Positions 46,810-57,292 of a stretch of 64,000 bases of DNA are shown piece by piece (position 1 is the stretch's first letter; every line of letters begins with the position of its first letter). The notes beneath the pieces were generated by a model that saw nothing but the letters and a program-made list of their open reading frames with translations, searched no databases and had not been told where the DNA came from. This DNA is from Neoarius graeffei (lineage: Eukaryota > Chordata > Actinopteri > Siluriformes > Ariidae). The stretch covers positions 13,290,915 to 13,354,914 of the forward strand of contig NC_083572.1 of NCBI RefSeq assembly GCF_027579695.1, read 5' to 3'. Position numbers and translations under genes: made by a program.

Positions 46810-47214
46810 AAATGAATGAAACGGCCGTGGCTGTCACCTGGCGGCAGCGCGCAGTGATGAGAAGGGAGAGAAAATAGTGCCAAGCGATTTCGAGGTCTGA
46901 CTTTTTATTTGGCAACGGTTTTGTGATGCAAATATATCACTCTTTTGAACACATACTGTTTTGAGACGAAAAACGTTTTACTTTCGTGACCCCAACAAAC
47001 TTGCCGGACTACTTTCGTCTGGACCAAACCTGGACAAGAACTGGACTCACAGGATGCTGTCAGGGGTAAGTCAGTGTGCTTGCACGACACTATTGATGGG
47101 GATGCCATACAGATTCATGTCAAAAATCCCGAACTATCCTTTTAAGTATCTTATGAAAATATTCACAAGGGATGGAGGGGAAAAAAAAAATGCATCAGTT
47201 GAGCAGTAGCAGGG

Positions 47215-47580
47215 TTCTTGGGCTGTCGTAGTGAAGCAGGAGCTCAGTTAGTGGACAAAGCCCTGTGTTTTCCCATGTCCCTGTCCTCACTTATGCTCAC
47301 AAAATATCAAAAAAGGTTGCAAGTGCAGGTGGTGAAAGCAAGCTTCCTCCACAAGGATCCTGGGCTTCCTCTGAGCAACAGGGTGAGGAGCTTGATAAAA
47401 GTAGAACCACTAGTCGAGGTGGTATGGAAAGAGACCTTGGGACAAACCCAAGACCTGCTGAAGAAATGATATCTTCCTGCTGGCTTGGGAATGTCTGGGG
47501 ATCCATCAGAACGAGCTGGAAAGTGTGGCTGGGAATGAAGTCTAGCTTGATCTTCTCAGCCTGTTGCCATCATTGACTGA
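47215..47580 (+). mobile_element. LINE reverse-transcriptase 3' relic
   Basis: The frames at 47218 and 47265 give PVLTYAHKISKK, KASFLHKDPGLPLSNRVRSL and RGGMERDLGTNPRPAEEM. These are remnants of the region after the RT domain in LINEs (FLRR..GL.L..RVRS). Several frameshifts. Confidence 0.55.
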
Positions 47581-47617
47581 TGAATGTTACTCTCAGGGCT
47601 CCCACCGGTGCTCATAA

Positions 47618-48322
47618 CATACATGTCAACCTATACGGAATGTCCGTATTTTATACGGATTTGATTCAATAAACGTAGTATACAGGCGTATAAATGAAGT
47701 TATACGGATTCTTTAAAAAAACTTCAATATTTATTTAGAGCTATAATCAAGTCCCACGATGATAAAAGAGCGCATAACATTTACAAATGTACTGTACACC
47801 ACGGAAAACACAAACAGCCAGTAAAGAGTCTTATGAAATCGCGCGTTATCTTGTGGTAGCGAGACTTCGTTCCACTTTTGATCATGCGCACACCGCATTG
47901 CGAGAATCCCGCCAACCGTGACGTAACATTTTATTTGAAACGCGTATTTCCACCTGAGCGACTTTCACTAGCGACTGAAAAGATTCTGAATGGGCACTCC
48001 GGCAAGATCAACACAGACACTTGCTGTGACATGCAGCCTCGTGAGGTATTGGTGCGGAGTGCTAAAAAAGCTGTCATGGAGTACAATTCAGAACATTAGA
48101 GTGACACTTTGTGTTTTTGCCGAACATTGGAGCTTTGTATTCATTCTGAAGGTTTATTGTTATTAATATTGAATAAAAAGTAACTTGGATATATCATTGT
48201 TAATTATCATTCAAATTTTAGGTAAATTATTTTAATTTGCATCTTATACGGATTTTATAAGGGAAATACGGATTTTGGAGGTTGGTTATACAGGTTTGAT
48301 TGACCAAAAGTTGACATGTATG
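47618..48322. mobile_element. TIR element, 705 bp, related to TACGGA-rich repeats
   Basis: CATACATGTCAACCTATACG at the start and GTTGACATGTATG at the end are inverted. TCATAA flanks both sides (47612-47617 and 48323-48328). Repeats of TATACGGAT and GTCCGTATTTTATACGG occur inside. A 73-codon frame (47878-48099) ends PREVLVRSAKKAVMEYNSEH and has no recognised domain. Confidence 0.8.
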
Positions 48323-48427
48323 TCATAACGCTAGCCATTGATGAACGTAATCCATCAGTGACGAAGAGAAAATTACTCGCAGTTGTCACTTTGTCATCAT
48401 TATCAAAAGTAAATGTTTTATAGAAAT

Positions 48428-50413
48428 TAGGGGTCGACCGATAATCGGCCTGGCCGATATATCGGGCCGATATTCTGCATTTTTAGGGTTATCGGTATCG
48501 GCCATAATTTCCACCGATATGCCGATAACATGCCTTTTTGCAGCCATTTCGTTTCTAACGCGACTGGCACTGCACGTCCTTTCCTGCACTCGCCTCTCTG
48601 AGTTCAAGAACACGGTCCCACCCACCACAACATCTGATTTGTTTGGCACAAGAGATATAGCCAATTGACACGTGTAGCTAAACGCTGTGAACGGTTTCAA
48701 GGAGGCCATACGGGCACTCGGGTAGAAGCGGCACAAGGGATACAGCCAATCAACACGCGTAGCTAAATGCTGTGAACTGTTTCAAGGCGGCTGTATGGGC
48801 ACTTGGGCAGAAGCAGATCCCACTTCAAGGTAAGGACACGCTGCTTTTGCCGCAATAAGTCACAAACACACAAGTTGCAAAAGCACAACATCATTATATG
48901 TTTACATTCTTCATCTACTACTCGTTAAAATTGTCCATTTGCATCTGTGTAGCCAGGCAAACTTAGCTTACGGAAGGAAGCACTTGAATTAGCCTACAAC
49001 CAACTAGTCTTGCTGAAACTACATGTAATGTTGTCCATAGTAAGCAGTCCCCAGCATAACGTAGGCTGCAGTCATTTTTAAATCCCCGTCTGGAAACGTT
49101 GTGAATGTGTCAGTAGTTCTACTCGAACAGTAGAATGACAGCCATACAGAGAGGTGGTCAAGGGAAGACGAAATAAAACGTAGTGTTTGTGTTCTGTAGG
49201 CTAGCGCAAGCCTACTGGCTATTTGTTATGGTGATGAGTAAACTTCATGATGTGACTCGTGCCCAAAAAGTGCATTGCACTTGTATATGTTAGGTAACTT
49301 TATAAAGCGCTATTTGAACATTTAAACAAGCCAGGTGTGATATGGTGCTAGTAGGCTGTGTAATACTGTAGGGAGTTTGTCAGGACGGTTGTTGTGGGCT
49401 CAGTAATGAATTGTGTCGTGGATGCACACTTGCTTGGATAAACGCTAATGAACGAAATACATCAATTAAACTCTTGACTTAAATGTTCTTATGCTACTTC
49501 ACATTGCGCTGTAATGTACTCCACTAGTATTTATAATTCTTGCGCAAGTGATTCTCCTCGCTAGCGCTTCTGATTCGGAAAGCGATATACTCTTAAAGGA
49601 GCAGCCGCTCCTTTTAACCAGAGCTTTTAACACTCCGCTCTCACTTTCTCTATCCGGAATCCAGAGTGTATTTTCATTTATTTTCCACTGAAAATGGTGA
49701 GCTGTAATATAGTAGGGAGTGATTTATTTTTTTATTGGTGAATATTTATTTTATTATTATTTTATTTCTCATATTATTCTAACTAGGGGCGGCACGGTGG
49801 TGTAGTGGTTAGCACTGTCGCCTCACAGCAAGAAGGTCCGGGTTCGAGCCCCGGGGCCGGCGAGGGCCTTTCTGTGTGGAGTTTGCATGTTCTCCCCGTG
49901 TCTGCGTGGGTTTCCTCCGGGTGCTCCGGTTTCCCCCACAGTCCAAAGACATGCAGGTTAGGTTAACTGGTGACTCTAAATTGACCGTAGGTGTGAATGT
50001 GAGTGTGAATGGTTGTCTGTGTCTATGTGTCAGCCCTGTGATGACCTGGCGACTTGTCCAGGGTGTACCCCGCCTTTCACCCGTAGTCAGCTGGGATAGG
50101 CTCCAGCTTGCCTGCGACCCTGTAGAAGGATAAAGCGGCTAGAGATAATGAGATGAGATGAGATTATTCTAACTAATATGTTTGACTTTATTGTACAAAT
50201 GCTGCTGGCATCTCCCTGCACAAAATTTCATGTTCAATTTTACAATTAAACATACATTTCATGGATATGAAGGTCTGTGTCAGTGTGTGCTATGTTTAAT
50301 TTCATGTGAATTATAATGTTTACATTTATCGGTTGCACATATCGGTTATCGGCATCCCAATTCCATAATAATCGGTATCGGCCCTGAAAAAAACATATAT
50401 CGGTCGATCCCTA
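48428..50413. mobile_element. hAT-type element, about 2 kb
   Basis: Exact 8-bp duplications ATAGAAAT at 48420-48427 and 50414-50421. The ends are TAGGGGTCGACCGATAATCG and CGGTCGATCCCTA. Arrays of ATCGG/CCGATAT motifs lie next to both ends (48430-48530 and 50330-50405), typical of hAT subterminal transposase sites. No transposase is visible. A SINE is inserted at 49786-50162. Confidence 0.93.
49786..50162 (+). mobile_element. tRNA-headed SINE, full length, nested in a hAT
   Basis: Plus-strand copy with exact 13-bp duplications ATTATTCTAACTA (49773-49785 and 50163-50175). Confidence 0.96.
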
Positions 50414-50421
50414 ATAGAAAT

Positions 50422-50728
50422 CCCTCCACTTGCTGAAATCCAGCCACAGTGAAGAGACGACATGAAGCCAAAACGAGCACGTGCTTGTGACCAATAAAAA
50501 TCGACTACACATGCCGACCAAATGAGCGCCAAGCTTTTTGACCAATCGCAATGCATCTTAATCGGCCTGGTGTGGTGGTGTAATCATCTCTGCATGAACC
50601 AAACAATGGCACGGTCTAAGCTGAGGAAGGTTTGTTCAAAAAAAAAAAAAAGCCAAAAGTGAAAGTGCAGTCAGCCACGGCAAGCAACTCGAGGGCTCCA
50701 TGGCGTGTTGAGTTCCTGTGGCTAACAC
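50422..50728. other. Unique DNA with CCAAT and E-box motifs
   Basis: Two CCAAT pentamers (50490-50494 and 50542-50546) and GCACGTGC (50477-50484) lie close together. On the minus strand a short frame starts ATG TCG TCT CTT CAC just beyond them, before the hAT. It might be a promoter and first exon, but the frame does not resemble an fdx2 presequence. Confidence 0.3.
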
Positions 50729-51365
50729 CAGGGGCGTTTCTAGCTACTGAAAAGACCAGGGGCTAAATCAAGTTTTCCTGGGGCTTGTTTTTTTTTTAAA
50801 GGTAGATTGGCATAGATGGGTTGGCGAGGTTATATTTAACTGTACAAGATATCACCCACACACATTCAAAAAAAAAAAAAAAGTTATAACATCTTTATTA
50901 GTGATTTTTACACTGCTGTTTTTAAATTAAAATGTACTTCACTTCCGTTTCTGCCTCCTGATTATTAACTCATCAACACCACCCATAATGTCTCAGGAAA
51001 CTGACACGTGTCAACTGACTTAAATATCATGAGTAAAATTTATCAGTTTAATAAAAATATATATCATCATTTCTCACTCATCTCTCTACTTCAGGACCAG
51101 AAAAAAAACTTCTAAGCTACATTAATATATATATATTTTTCGTGGTCCAAATCCTGCGCTCTGATGGGCTGGCGAGCGGGTCCGTATCCTATGGTACGGA
51201 CCCCAGTTACGGACCTCTGGTGACTCGCTCGTTCACAACAACAAACATAGTAGCATTTTTTGTCAACATTTATCTTTTTTTTAATAAGATTTATTTATAA
51301 AGATTATCAAAAATCTTGTAAATTTTTACCAGCATTTCTCAGGAAGATAGCATTAATTTTACAGC

Positions 51366-51459
51366 ATGGATAGCGATAATGACAGTCTTCACAGCGAAAG
51401 CGAGTTTTACTACCCTGAGGAAGAAGAAATAAAAGAAAACATTTCAGGAGAAAGATAAA
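51366..51459 (+). pseudogene. Short acidic ORF start, copy A
   Basis: ATG 51366: MDSDNDSLHSESEFYYPEEE then EIKENISGER and a stop. It is the N-terminus of a repeat-encoded protein; the acidic FYYPEEEE motif recalls N-termini of multicopy fish proteins of uncertain family. It is nearly identical to copy B about 290 bp downstream. Confidence 0.45.
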
Positions 51460-51651
51460 AACGTGTAATTGTTGCTAACACCGAGCAAAAACATGGCTGA
51501 ATCCTGAATGACTCCTATTTGTATAAATAGGGGACTACATAGGCGGCAAAATGTAGTTTTTTTCCTGCCATGGAAGTGCACTTGGATACCGAGGAGGAAG
51601 CCATTTGCATTACAGCCGTGAATGAGGATTCAAAATAGCATTAATTTGACA

Positions 51652-51745
51652 GCATGGATAGCGATAATGACAGTGTTCACAGCGAAAGTGAGTTTTACTA
51701 CCCTGAGGAAGAAGAAATAAAAGAAAACATTTCAGGAGAAAGCTA
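51652..51745 (+). pseudogene. Short acidic ORF start, copy B
   Basis: ATG 51652: MDSDNDSVHSESEFYYPEEE then EIKENISGES and a stop. The duplicated segment starts at AATAGCATTAATTTGACAG and ends shortly after the stop. It shares the same premature end as copy A, so the duplication probably post-dates inactivation, or this is a short first exon (the codon before the stop is not followed by a GT donor). Confidence 0.45.
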
Positions 51746-51914
51746 AAAACCTCTAACTCGCTAACAGTTTGATCTCATTAGTTAATGAGGCCCATTTTGG
51801 ACCATGTTATCCGAATACATAACATTATGTTAAGTAAAAACTTTAAACCAGTACAATCTCTTCTTCAAAGTTTCACCAAATGGCTTTATTTATGCAATAT
51901 AAAGGTCATAATAC

Positions 51915-52155
51915 TGTGACACAGACAACCATTCACACTCACATTCACACCTACGGTCAATTTAGAGTCACCAGTTAACCTAACCTGCATGTCTTTGGAC
52001 TGTGGGGGAAACCGGAGCACCCGGAGGAAACCCACGCGGACACGGGGAGAACATGCAAACTCCGCACAGAAAGGCCCTCGCCGGCCCCGGGGCTCGAACC
52101 CAGGACCTTCTTGCTGTGAGGTGACAGTGCTAACCACTACACCACCGTGCCGCCC
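51915..52155 (-). mobile_element. tRNA-headed SINE, 3'-truncated
   Basis: Minus-strand copy with a complete head, B box and central domain, cut off within the GACTCTAAATTGACC/GTGTGAATGGTTGTC region. Confidence 0.92.
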
Positions 52156-52199
52156 CCTTTCAAAAATATGTTTTAGCATAACATGCCAAATACACAGAA

Positions 52200-52545
52200 T
52201 GTAGAAATTATTTTTCTTTTCTAGTAACGTTAGCTACCCAATATGATTTCGAGTTTGAAAAGAGTTTGCTAGCATGTCAGGTGGAGCTTCAGCGCTACAG
52301 ATTCTACAAGCTAGTCAGTAAATCCAGTTGGTTGCTTCAGAGGCTTTAGGTTTTGTAAGTGTTGTGGCAATAGTACAACGATGCACTGACAGAAAATGTA
52401 CTTTTAATACTTAAGTATTTTTAAAAGCAAGTACTTCAGTAAAAATTTGTACAACTTTCACTTGTATCAGAGTAACATTTAACCAGTGGGATCTGTACTT
52501 TGACTTAAGTAATGAAGTTGGGTACTTTGTCCATCTATTGTATGA
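52200..52545 (-). mobile_element. Partial copy of the hAT-like element at 15889
   Basis: In reverse orientation it contains AAAGCAAGTACTT, GTAACATTTAACCAGTGGGA, TGAAGTTGGGTACTTTGTCC and, further in, CTAGCATGTCAGGTGGAGCT and CTTCAGAGGCTTTAGGTTTT. These match 15893-16330. Only one end is present. Confidence 0.75.
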
Positions 52546-52649
52546 CGTCGGTCAACGATGCAAGCAGTTTTGGTCATGTGGTTGCAAACCAAGAATATAG
52601 TGGACTCATAATATCCCACAATACATCATGAAAAGTAGTGTTCAACCAA

Positions 52650-52780
52650 TGATTACTAACTAAGCAATATATACCAGCATGCATGCTCACTATATAGTCC
52701 TCTATATAGAATTCCCTAGATAGCGAGTCGGGAGTAGTGAATGAGTGAGCGATTGATTTCGGACACAGCCAATGTGCAGC
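52650..52780. mobile_element. MITE end (candidate)
   Basis: CTCACTATATAGTCCTCTAT, GAATTCCCTAGATAGCG and TGATTTCGGACACAGCC resemble the terminus of a dispersed fish element. The other end was not found. Confidence 0.4.
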
Positions 52781-53241
52781 ACTTAATTATGTCCCCCTGC
52801 CCCCTCTTTCTTCAGATGCTGCAAGTCAAGTTCCGATCTGTTTCAGTCCCTTGTGTTTTATTTCCTCTTTTTGAGGGCAAAAATACCCAGGATTAATAGA
52901 AAACAACTGACTTGGATTTATCTCTGTGGTCCTAAAGGAGAGAGAGAGATGTGAGTGAGAAATGATATCTTTTTATTAAACTGATAATAAATTTTACTAG
53001 TGGTATTTAATAGTCAACTGACACATGTTTCAGTTTCCTAAGACATTATGGGTGTTGAGAAGTTAATAATAAGGAGGCAGAAACTGAAGTGAGCTACATA
53101 TAAATTTAAAGCATATACGCAGAGCCATGGCCTCACTTTCGTTTATAAATGCCTTGAGACCTCAGGAAAGGCACAGGAATAGTTTTAAGCATTAACAATA
53201 AATCTAATATAGTAATTTTTACGATTAAAGTGATTTATATA

Positions 53242-54847
53242 CAACCCCGATTCCAAAAAAGTTGGGACAAAGTACAAATTGTAAATAAAAACGGAATGCA
53301 ATAATTTACAAATCTCAAAAACTGATATTGTATTCACAATAGAACATAGACAACATATCAAATGTCGAAAGGTGAGACATTTTGAAATTTCATGCCATAT
53401 ATTGGCTCATTTGAAATTTCATGACAGCAACACATCTCAAAAAAGTTGGGACGGGGCAATAAGAGGCTGGAAAAGTTAAAGGTACAAAAAAGGAACAGCT
53501 GGAGGACCAAATTGCAACTCATTAGGTCAATTGGCAATAGGTCATTAACATGACTGGGTATAAAAAGAGCATCTTGGAGTGGCAGCGGCTCTCAGAAGTA
53601 AAGATGGGAAGAGGATCACCAATCCCCCTAATTCTGCGCCGACAAATAGTGGAGCAATATCAGAAAGGAGTTCGACAGTGTAAAATTGCAAAGAGTTTGA
53701 ACATATCATCATCTACAGTGCATAATATCATCAAAAGATTCAGAGAATCTGGAAGAATCTCTGTGCGTAAGGGTCAAGGCCGGAAAACCATACTGCGTGC
53801 CCGTGATCTTCGGGCCCTTAGACGGCAATGCATTACATACAGGCATGCTTCTGTATTGGAAATCACAAAATGGGCTCAGGAATATTTCCAGAGAACATTA
53901 TCTGTGAACGCAATTCACCGTGCCATCCGCCGTTGCCAGCTAAAACTCTATAGTTCAAAGAAGAAGCCGTATCTAAACATGATCCAGAAGTGCAGACGTC
54001 TTCTCTGGGCCAAGGCTCATTTAAAATGGACTGTGGCAAAGTGGAAAACTGTATTGTGGTCAGACAAATCAAAATGTGAAGTTCTTTATGGAAATCAGGG
54101 ACACCGCGTCATTCGGACTAAAGAGGAGAAGGATGACCCGAGTTGTTATCAGCGCTCAGTTCAGAAGCCTGCATCTCTGATGGTATGGGGTTGCATTAGT
54201 GCGTGTGGCATGGGCAGCTTACACATCTGGAAAGACACCATCAATGCTGAAAGATATATCCAGGTTCTAGAGCAACATATGCTCCCATCCAGACGACATC
54301 TCTTTCAGGGAAGACCTTGCATTTTCCAACACGACAATGCCAAACCACATACTGCATCAATTACAGCATCATGGCTGCGTAGAAGAAGGGTCCGGGTACT
54401 GAACTGGCCAGCCTGCAGTCCAGATCTTTCACCCATAGAAAACATTTGGCGCATCATAAAACGGAAGATACGACAAAAAAGACCTAAGACAGTTAAGCAA
54501 CTAGAATCCTACATTAGACAAGAATGGGTTAACATTCCTATCCCTAAACTTGAGCAACTTGTCTCCTCAGTCCCCAGACGTTTACAGACTGTTGTAAAGA
54601 GAAAAGGGGATGTCTCACAGTGGTAAACATGGCCTTGTCCCAACTATTTTGAGATGTGTTGTTGTCATGAAATTTAAAAATCACCTAATTTTTCTCTTTA
54701 AATGATACATTTTCTCAGTTTAAACATTTGATATGTCATCTATGTTCTATTCTGAATAAAATATGGAATTTTGAAGCTTCCACATCATTGCATTCCATTT
54801 TTATTTACAATTTGTTCTTTGTCCCAACTTTTTTGGAATCGGGGTTG
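53242..54847 (+). mobile_element. Apparently intact Tc1-like transposon, 1606 bp
   Basis: The TIRs CAACCCCGATTCCAAAAAAG then TTGGGACAAAG match the right end in reverse almost perfectly for about 60 bp (CAACCCCGATTCCAAAAAAG, TTGGGACAAAG, ACAAATTGTAAATAAAAA). TA lies on both sides (53240-53241, 54848-54849). It carries one uninterrupted transposase gene. A decayed relative sits at 42403-44794. Confidence 0.96.
53604..54626 (+). CDS. Tc1-like DD34E transposase, uninterrupted
   Basis: A 340-residue transposase for cut-and-paste movement of the surrounding TIR element into TA sites. I chose the start [20 protein letters not shown] at 53604; an in-frame ATG at 53550 lies upstream. The paired DNA-binding part has two helix-turn-helix units: [20 protein letters not shown] with [12 protein letters not shown] (about residues 12-43), and [20 protein letters not shown] with [12 protein letters not shown] basic GRKT hook lies between them. 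The catalytic residues are all present: D in [11 protein letters not shown] in [11 protein letters not shown] and E in [11 protein letters not shown], with exactly 34 residues between the last two. The length is normal for Tc1 proteins and there is no stop or frameshift. Activity cannot be judged from sequence alone. Confidence 0.96.
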   Translation: MGRGSPIPLILRRQIVEQYQKGVRQCKIAKSLNISSSTVHNIIKRFRESGRISVRKGQGRKTILRARDLRALRRQCITYRHASVLEITKWAQEYFQRTLSVNAIHRAIRRCQLKLYSSKKKPYLNMIQKCRRLLWAKAHLKWTVAKWKTVLWSDKSKCEVLYGNQGHRVIRTKEEKDDPSCYQRSVQKPASLMVWGCISACGMGSLHIWKDTINAERYIQVLEQHMLPSRRHLFQGRPCIFQHDNAKPHTASITASWLRRRRVRVLNWPACSPDLSPIENIWRIIKRKIRQKRPKTVKQLESYIRQEWVNIPIPKLEQLVSSVPRRLQTVVKRKGDVSQW

Positions 54848-54849
54848 TA

Positions 54850-55728
54850 CAAGAAAAGGAAAGTAAGTTCAGTTGCATCAGTTCTCCTGGAGTGTGAGCC
54901 GAGCAGTAATGGCGGAGTACTCAGTATGGAGAAAATGGAGAACGAGTGGACCAGTCGTCTGATTTCTCCGCTGGATGTGCTTGCTTCAGCAGCAATATCT
55001 TGCCCTTATGTGGAAGAAGCAAATGAATGAAGAACTGAAAGTCAGATTGTTTCCAAACAATTGGCCACAAGATCGGCCTTCAAGAAGTGAGAACAGACGG
55101 GTAAGCTCCGACTCTCATTTGGTTACATCACAACAACACTCGTTGTTTACCTGCATTTAGATTAATACATGTAACTTGTATTGTGTGTTTAAGTTACCGG
55201 TATAAGATTATTTAATTTGCTTCAGAATGTGATCGTCTCAGTTCATCTGATTATTTAATTAGCCTTTTATGTTTTATCAGTGAAAATGCATGCATGTTGC
55301 ATAAGTTATAACACCTATCATGTTTTAATGAGAGTCAACCCACAATCAATGAAGTCAAATCAGTCTTAGTTGAGCAAGTCGGTAACGGCATTTCTTACTT
55401 TCACCGTAAATTTTTTATTTATATGACTTTGGTCTATAGCTGTAAAAGGCCTTGGCTTTAAAACCGATTACCGCAGTGACGTCACGCGCTCAGGGCTGGC
55501 TGGCTCAGCGGGGCAGCTCGAATGCCAACTTTGCGGTCGATTTTAACTCTCAAAAATATATTTTTTATTTCCATTTATGCAGCATACAAGAGTCAAGGAT
55601 GGAGATACTATCCACTCAGAAACTTATTTAAAATAAAGATTCTGCGTATCTGCTTTAAGAAGAGCAGTGCAAAAGTCACTAATAAAGATGTCATAACCTT
55701 TGAATGTATTACTTTGTAAAGTTAGATA
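54850..55728. other. Interior of the composite element, coding traces only
   Basis: ATGGCGGAGTACTCAGTATG at 54908 opens MAEYSVWRKWRTSGPVV, then a stop; a second frame gives LKVRLFPNNWPQDRPSRSE. Such short pieces may be exon relics of the same multicopy protein as at 51366. GACGTCACGCGC occurs near 55477. Confidence 0.35.
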
Positions 55729-55810
55729 TAACCTCACCAAACTCCCTGAAATATATACAAGCCCCAAGAAAACCGGACTGAGCCCCGGGTCTTTTAGCTG
55801 CTAACGCAGG

Positions 55811-56096
55811 ATGTAAACCGTGGTGTCGTTGCTTGTTCAGTTTGTAAATCGATGGGAAAATCAGATTCCTTCAGTGTTTGTTCCCAGACTCTTCTTTACT
55901 CTGAAATCAAGTTGTGTGTTGAAATAAAGGTTAAAGGGAATCCTAATACTGTACCTCTTTTGAATGACTCCATGCTAAAATAACCTTCAGTAAGCTCAAA
56001 CTAAAAGAGGTTTATTGTAGCTTGATGGTACACAGGGCGCCCAAAATCAACTCTTTCTTATCAGAGGCTGGAGTGGAGCCTAAATTGGATATGTAA
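55811..56096. other. No gene seen
   Basis: Short linker between the composite region and the next element. No exon or repeat end recognised. Confidence 0.4.
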
Positions 56097-56455
56097 AGCC
56101 AGTAGCTCACTGGGCTGCAACAGCTTGCGACAAATTGCGAATGTCATTCGTGAGAGAGTTTCAAAAGTGTCTTGAAACATTCGTGGGGCTTCTCAATTTC
56201 CTCGCATGAGTCGCAAAGTGTCGCTCCTTCGTCGCTGAAATTCTGAACATGTTCAAAAAATTCATGCGACAAAATTTCTCTTAAAATAGCCGCAAATGCG
56301 TCGCTGGTGTCGCAAAGCCATCACGAACCCTTCTCAAATCAGTTTCCGTGAAGTGAGATACTGGCTGAAGTGCGAGAACTGAATTCGCATATTTTATTGC
56401 AATTGTTGTGTCTCCAACTAGTCACAGGCTGTCGCAGCCCAGTGAGATACTGGCT
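56097..56455. mobile_element. TAA-flanked MITE, 359 bp
   Basis: The ends AGCCAGTAGCTCACTGGGCT and, in reverse, AGCCAGTATCTCACTGGGCT are near-perfect TIRs. TAA lies on both sides (56094-56096, 56456-56458), which fits the PIF/Harbinger TWA target. The interior is rich in GTCGC/GCGAC words. Confidence 0.85.
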
Positions 56456-56735
56456 TAAAGCTCATAGGCAACGGTTTTAATTTTATGCACATTTGAAATG
56501 TTAAAAAAACCGTCTGTAATTTTCTTCTGGTTCCAAAAAGTATTGTTAATAAGTAATAATTAAAATAAGTTAGCGCGGATTGCGGCGAATTTCTGTTCGG
56601 CTACTTTCGTGACCACTCGGCGCATGACGTCATTTAAGCCAAACAAACCGCTTGAGTTGAGTCCACTTCCGTTTACTTACATTGCCGTTCGGCTTGAGTG
56701 CAGACGTGCGTTCAGGAATTTCCAAAGAAAAACCA

Positions 56736-57135
56736 ATGCCTTATTGTTGTGCAGTGAACTGTAACAACGGGACTGATTCAGGAAGAAGTTTTTACCTTTT
56801 TCCGAGAGAGAAGAGGCAGAGAGAGTGGATTGGCTTTTTCCAAAAAAGGAGAAGAGGCGGTGCGAGAGGGTTGGCTTTTTCCAAAAAAGGAGAAGAGGCG
56901 GAGCGAGGGGGTTGGCTTTTTCCAAAAAAGGAGAAGAGGCGGAACGAGAGGGTTGGCTTTTTCCGAAAGAGGAGACAAGGTGGAGAGAGTGGCTTGTGTG
57001 TGTGAAGCCAGAGGGTTGTTTTTTTCCGGAAGAGGAGACGAGGCGGAGAGAGTGGATTGTGTGCATGAAACAAAATCAAGCAGTCAAAGAAGAAACGGAG
57101 CAGCAACGCTCAAGCAAAAAGAAGATTGGAGGTAA
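56736..57135 (+). pseudogene. THAP-like exon expanded by a 41-bp minisatellite
   Basis: ATG 56736: MPYCCAVNCNNGTDSGRSFY then LFPREKRQREWIGF. C-x4-C followed by FYxFP and a Trp is a THAP-type start. The segment encoding FPREKRQREWIGF is then repeated several times as CTTTTTCC(A/G)AA-type 41-bp units up to about 57060. Because 41 is not a multiple of three, successive units fall in different frames, and the plus-strand frames read FFQKRRRGG, LAFSKKGEEAE and LFPKKEKRRNE in turn. The distal THAP Cys/His pair is not seen. A GGAGGTAAAC donor-like site follows at about 57128. Confidence 0.65.
56798..57062. repeat. Minisatellite, 41-bp unit, about 6 copies
   Basis: Unit GGCTTTTTCCAAAAAAGGAG then AAGAGGCGGNGCGAGAGGGTT. 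The three central copies are nearly identical; the outer copies have diverged (GAAAGAGGAGACAAGG, GGAAGAGGAGACGAGG) and one carries a ~15-bp insertion. The outermost left copy is the ordinary coding sequence of the THAP-like exon. Confidence 0.92.
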
Positions 57136-57292
57136 ACATTTTTACTTTTGCTGAGGGATCCTGTACAATCATTGTGGAAATGAGACAAAGGGATATTTCC
57201 TCGCTTAGAGTCGGCTATCAATAGTATAATGCCACGGATGGCAGGCTAATGTGGCCTACTGGCGCACTGTCAAGTAATTGTTACCTATAGAC

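Larger units (their letters stand above)
45399..47141. mobile_element. TTAA-flanked element with ~300-bp TIRs
   Basis: It is bounded by TTAA at 45395-45398 and 47142-47145. The arms start AGGGATAGTTCAGGATTTTT (left) and AAGGATAGTTCGGGATTTTT (right, in reverse) and stay similar for about 300 bp, through CTCGAAATCGCTTGGCACTA. This indicates a piggyBac-type target. The left half contains a THAP start at 45850. The middle is replaced by another element at 45967-46809. Confidence 0.85.
50729..55810. mobile_element. Composite TIR-bounded region
   Basis: The left end CAGGGGCGTTTCTAGCTACT continues GAAAAGACCAGGGGCT and TTTTCCTGGGGCTTG. In reverse complement the right end reads GCGTTAGCAGCTAAAAGACC then CGGGGCT and TTTTCTTGGGGCTTG. 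The similarity extends to GGCGAGGTTATATTTAACTG / GGTGAGGTTATATCTAACTT, about 90 bp in all. Inside are a duplicated acidic ORF start, a SINE fragment, a hAT end copy and an intact Tc1-like element. Outer flanks show no clear duplication. Confidence 0.55.

Noticed and set aside
45268-47209. Frames with RRKTFYFRDPNKLAGLLSSG on both arms of a TTAA element
   Set aside because: Present in both inverted arms, so they are translations of the terminal repeat; no domain.
56792-57106. Minus-strand frames rich in SASSPFLEKANPLAPPLL
   Set aside because: Translations of the 41-bp minisatellite on the opposite strand.
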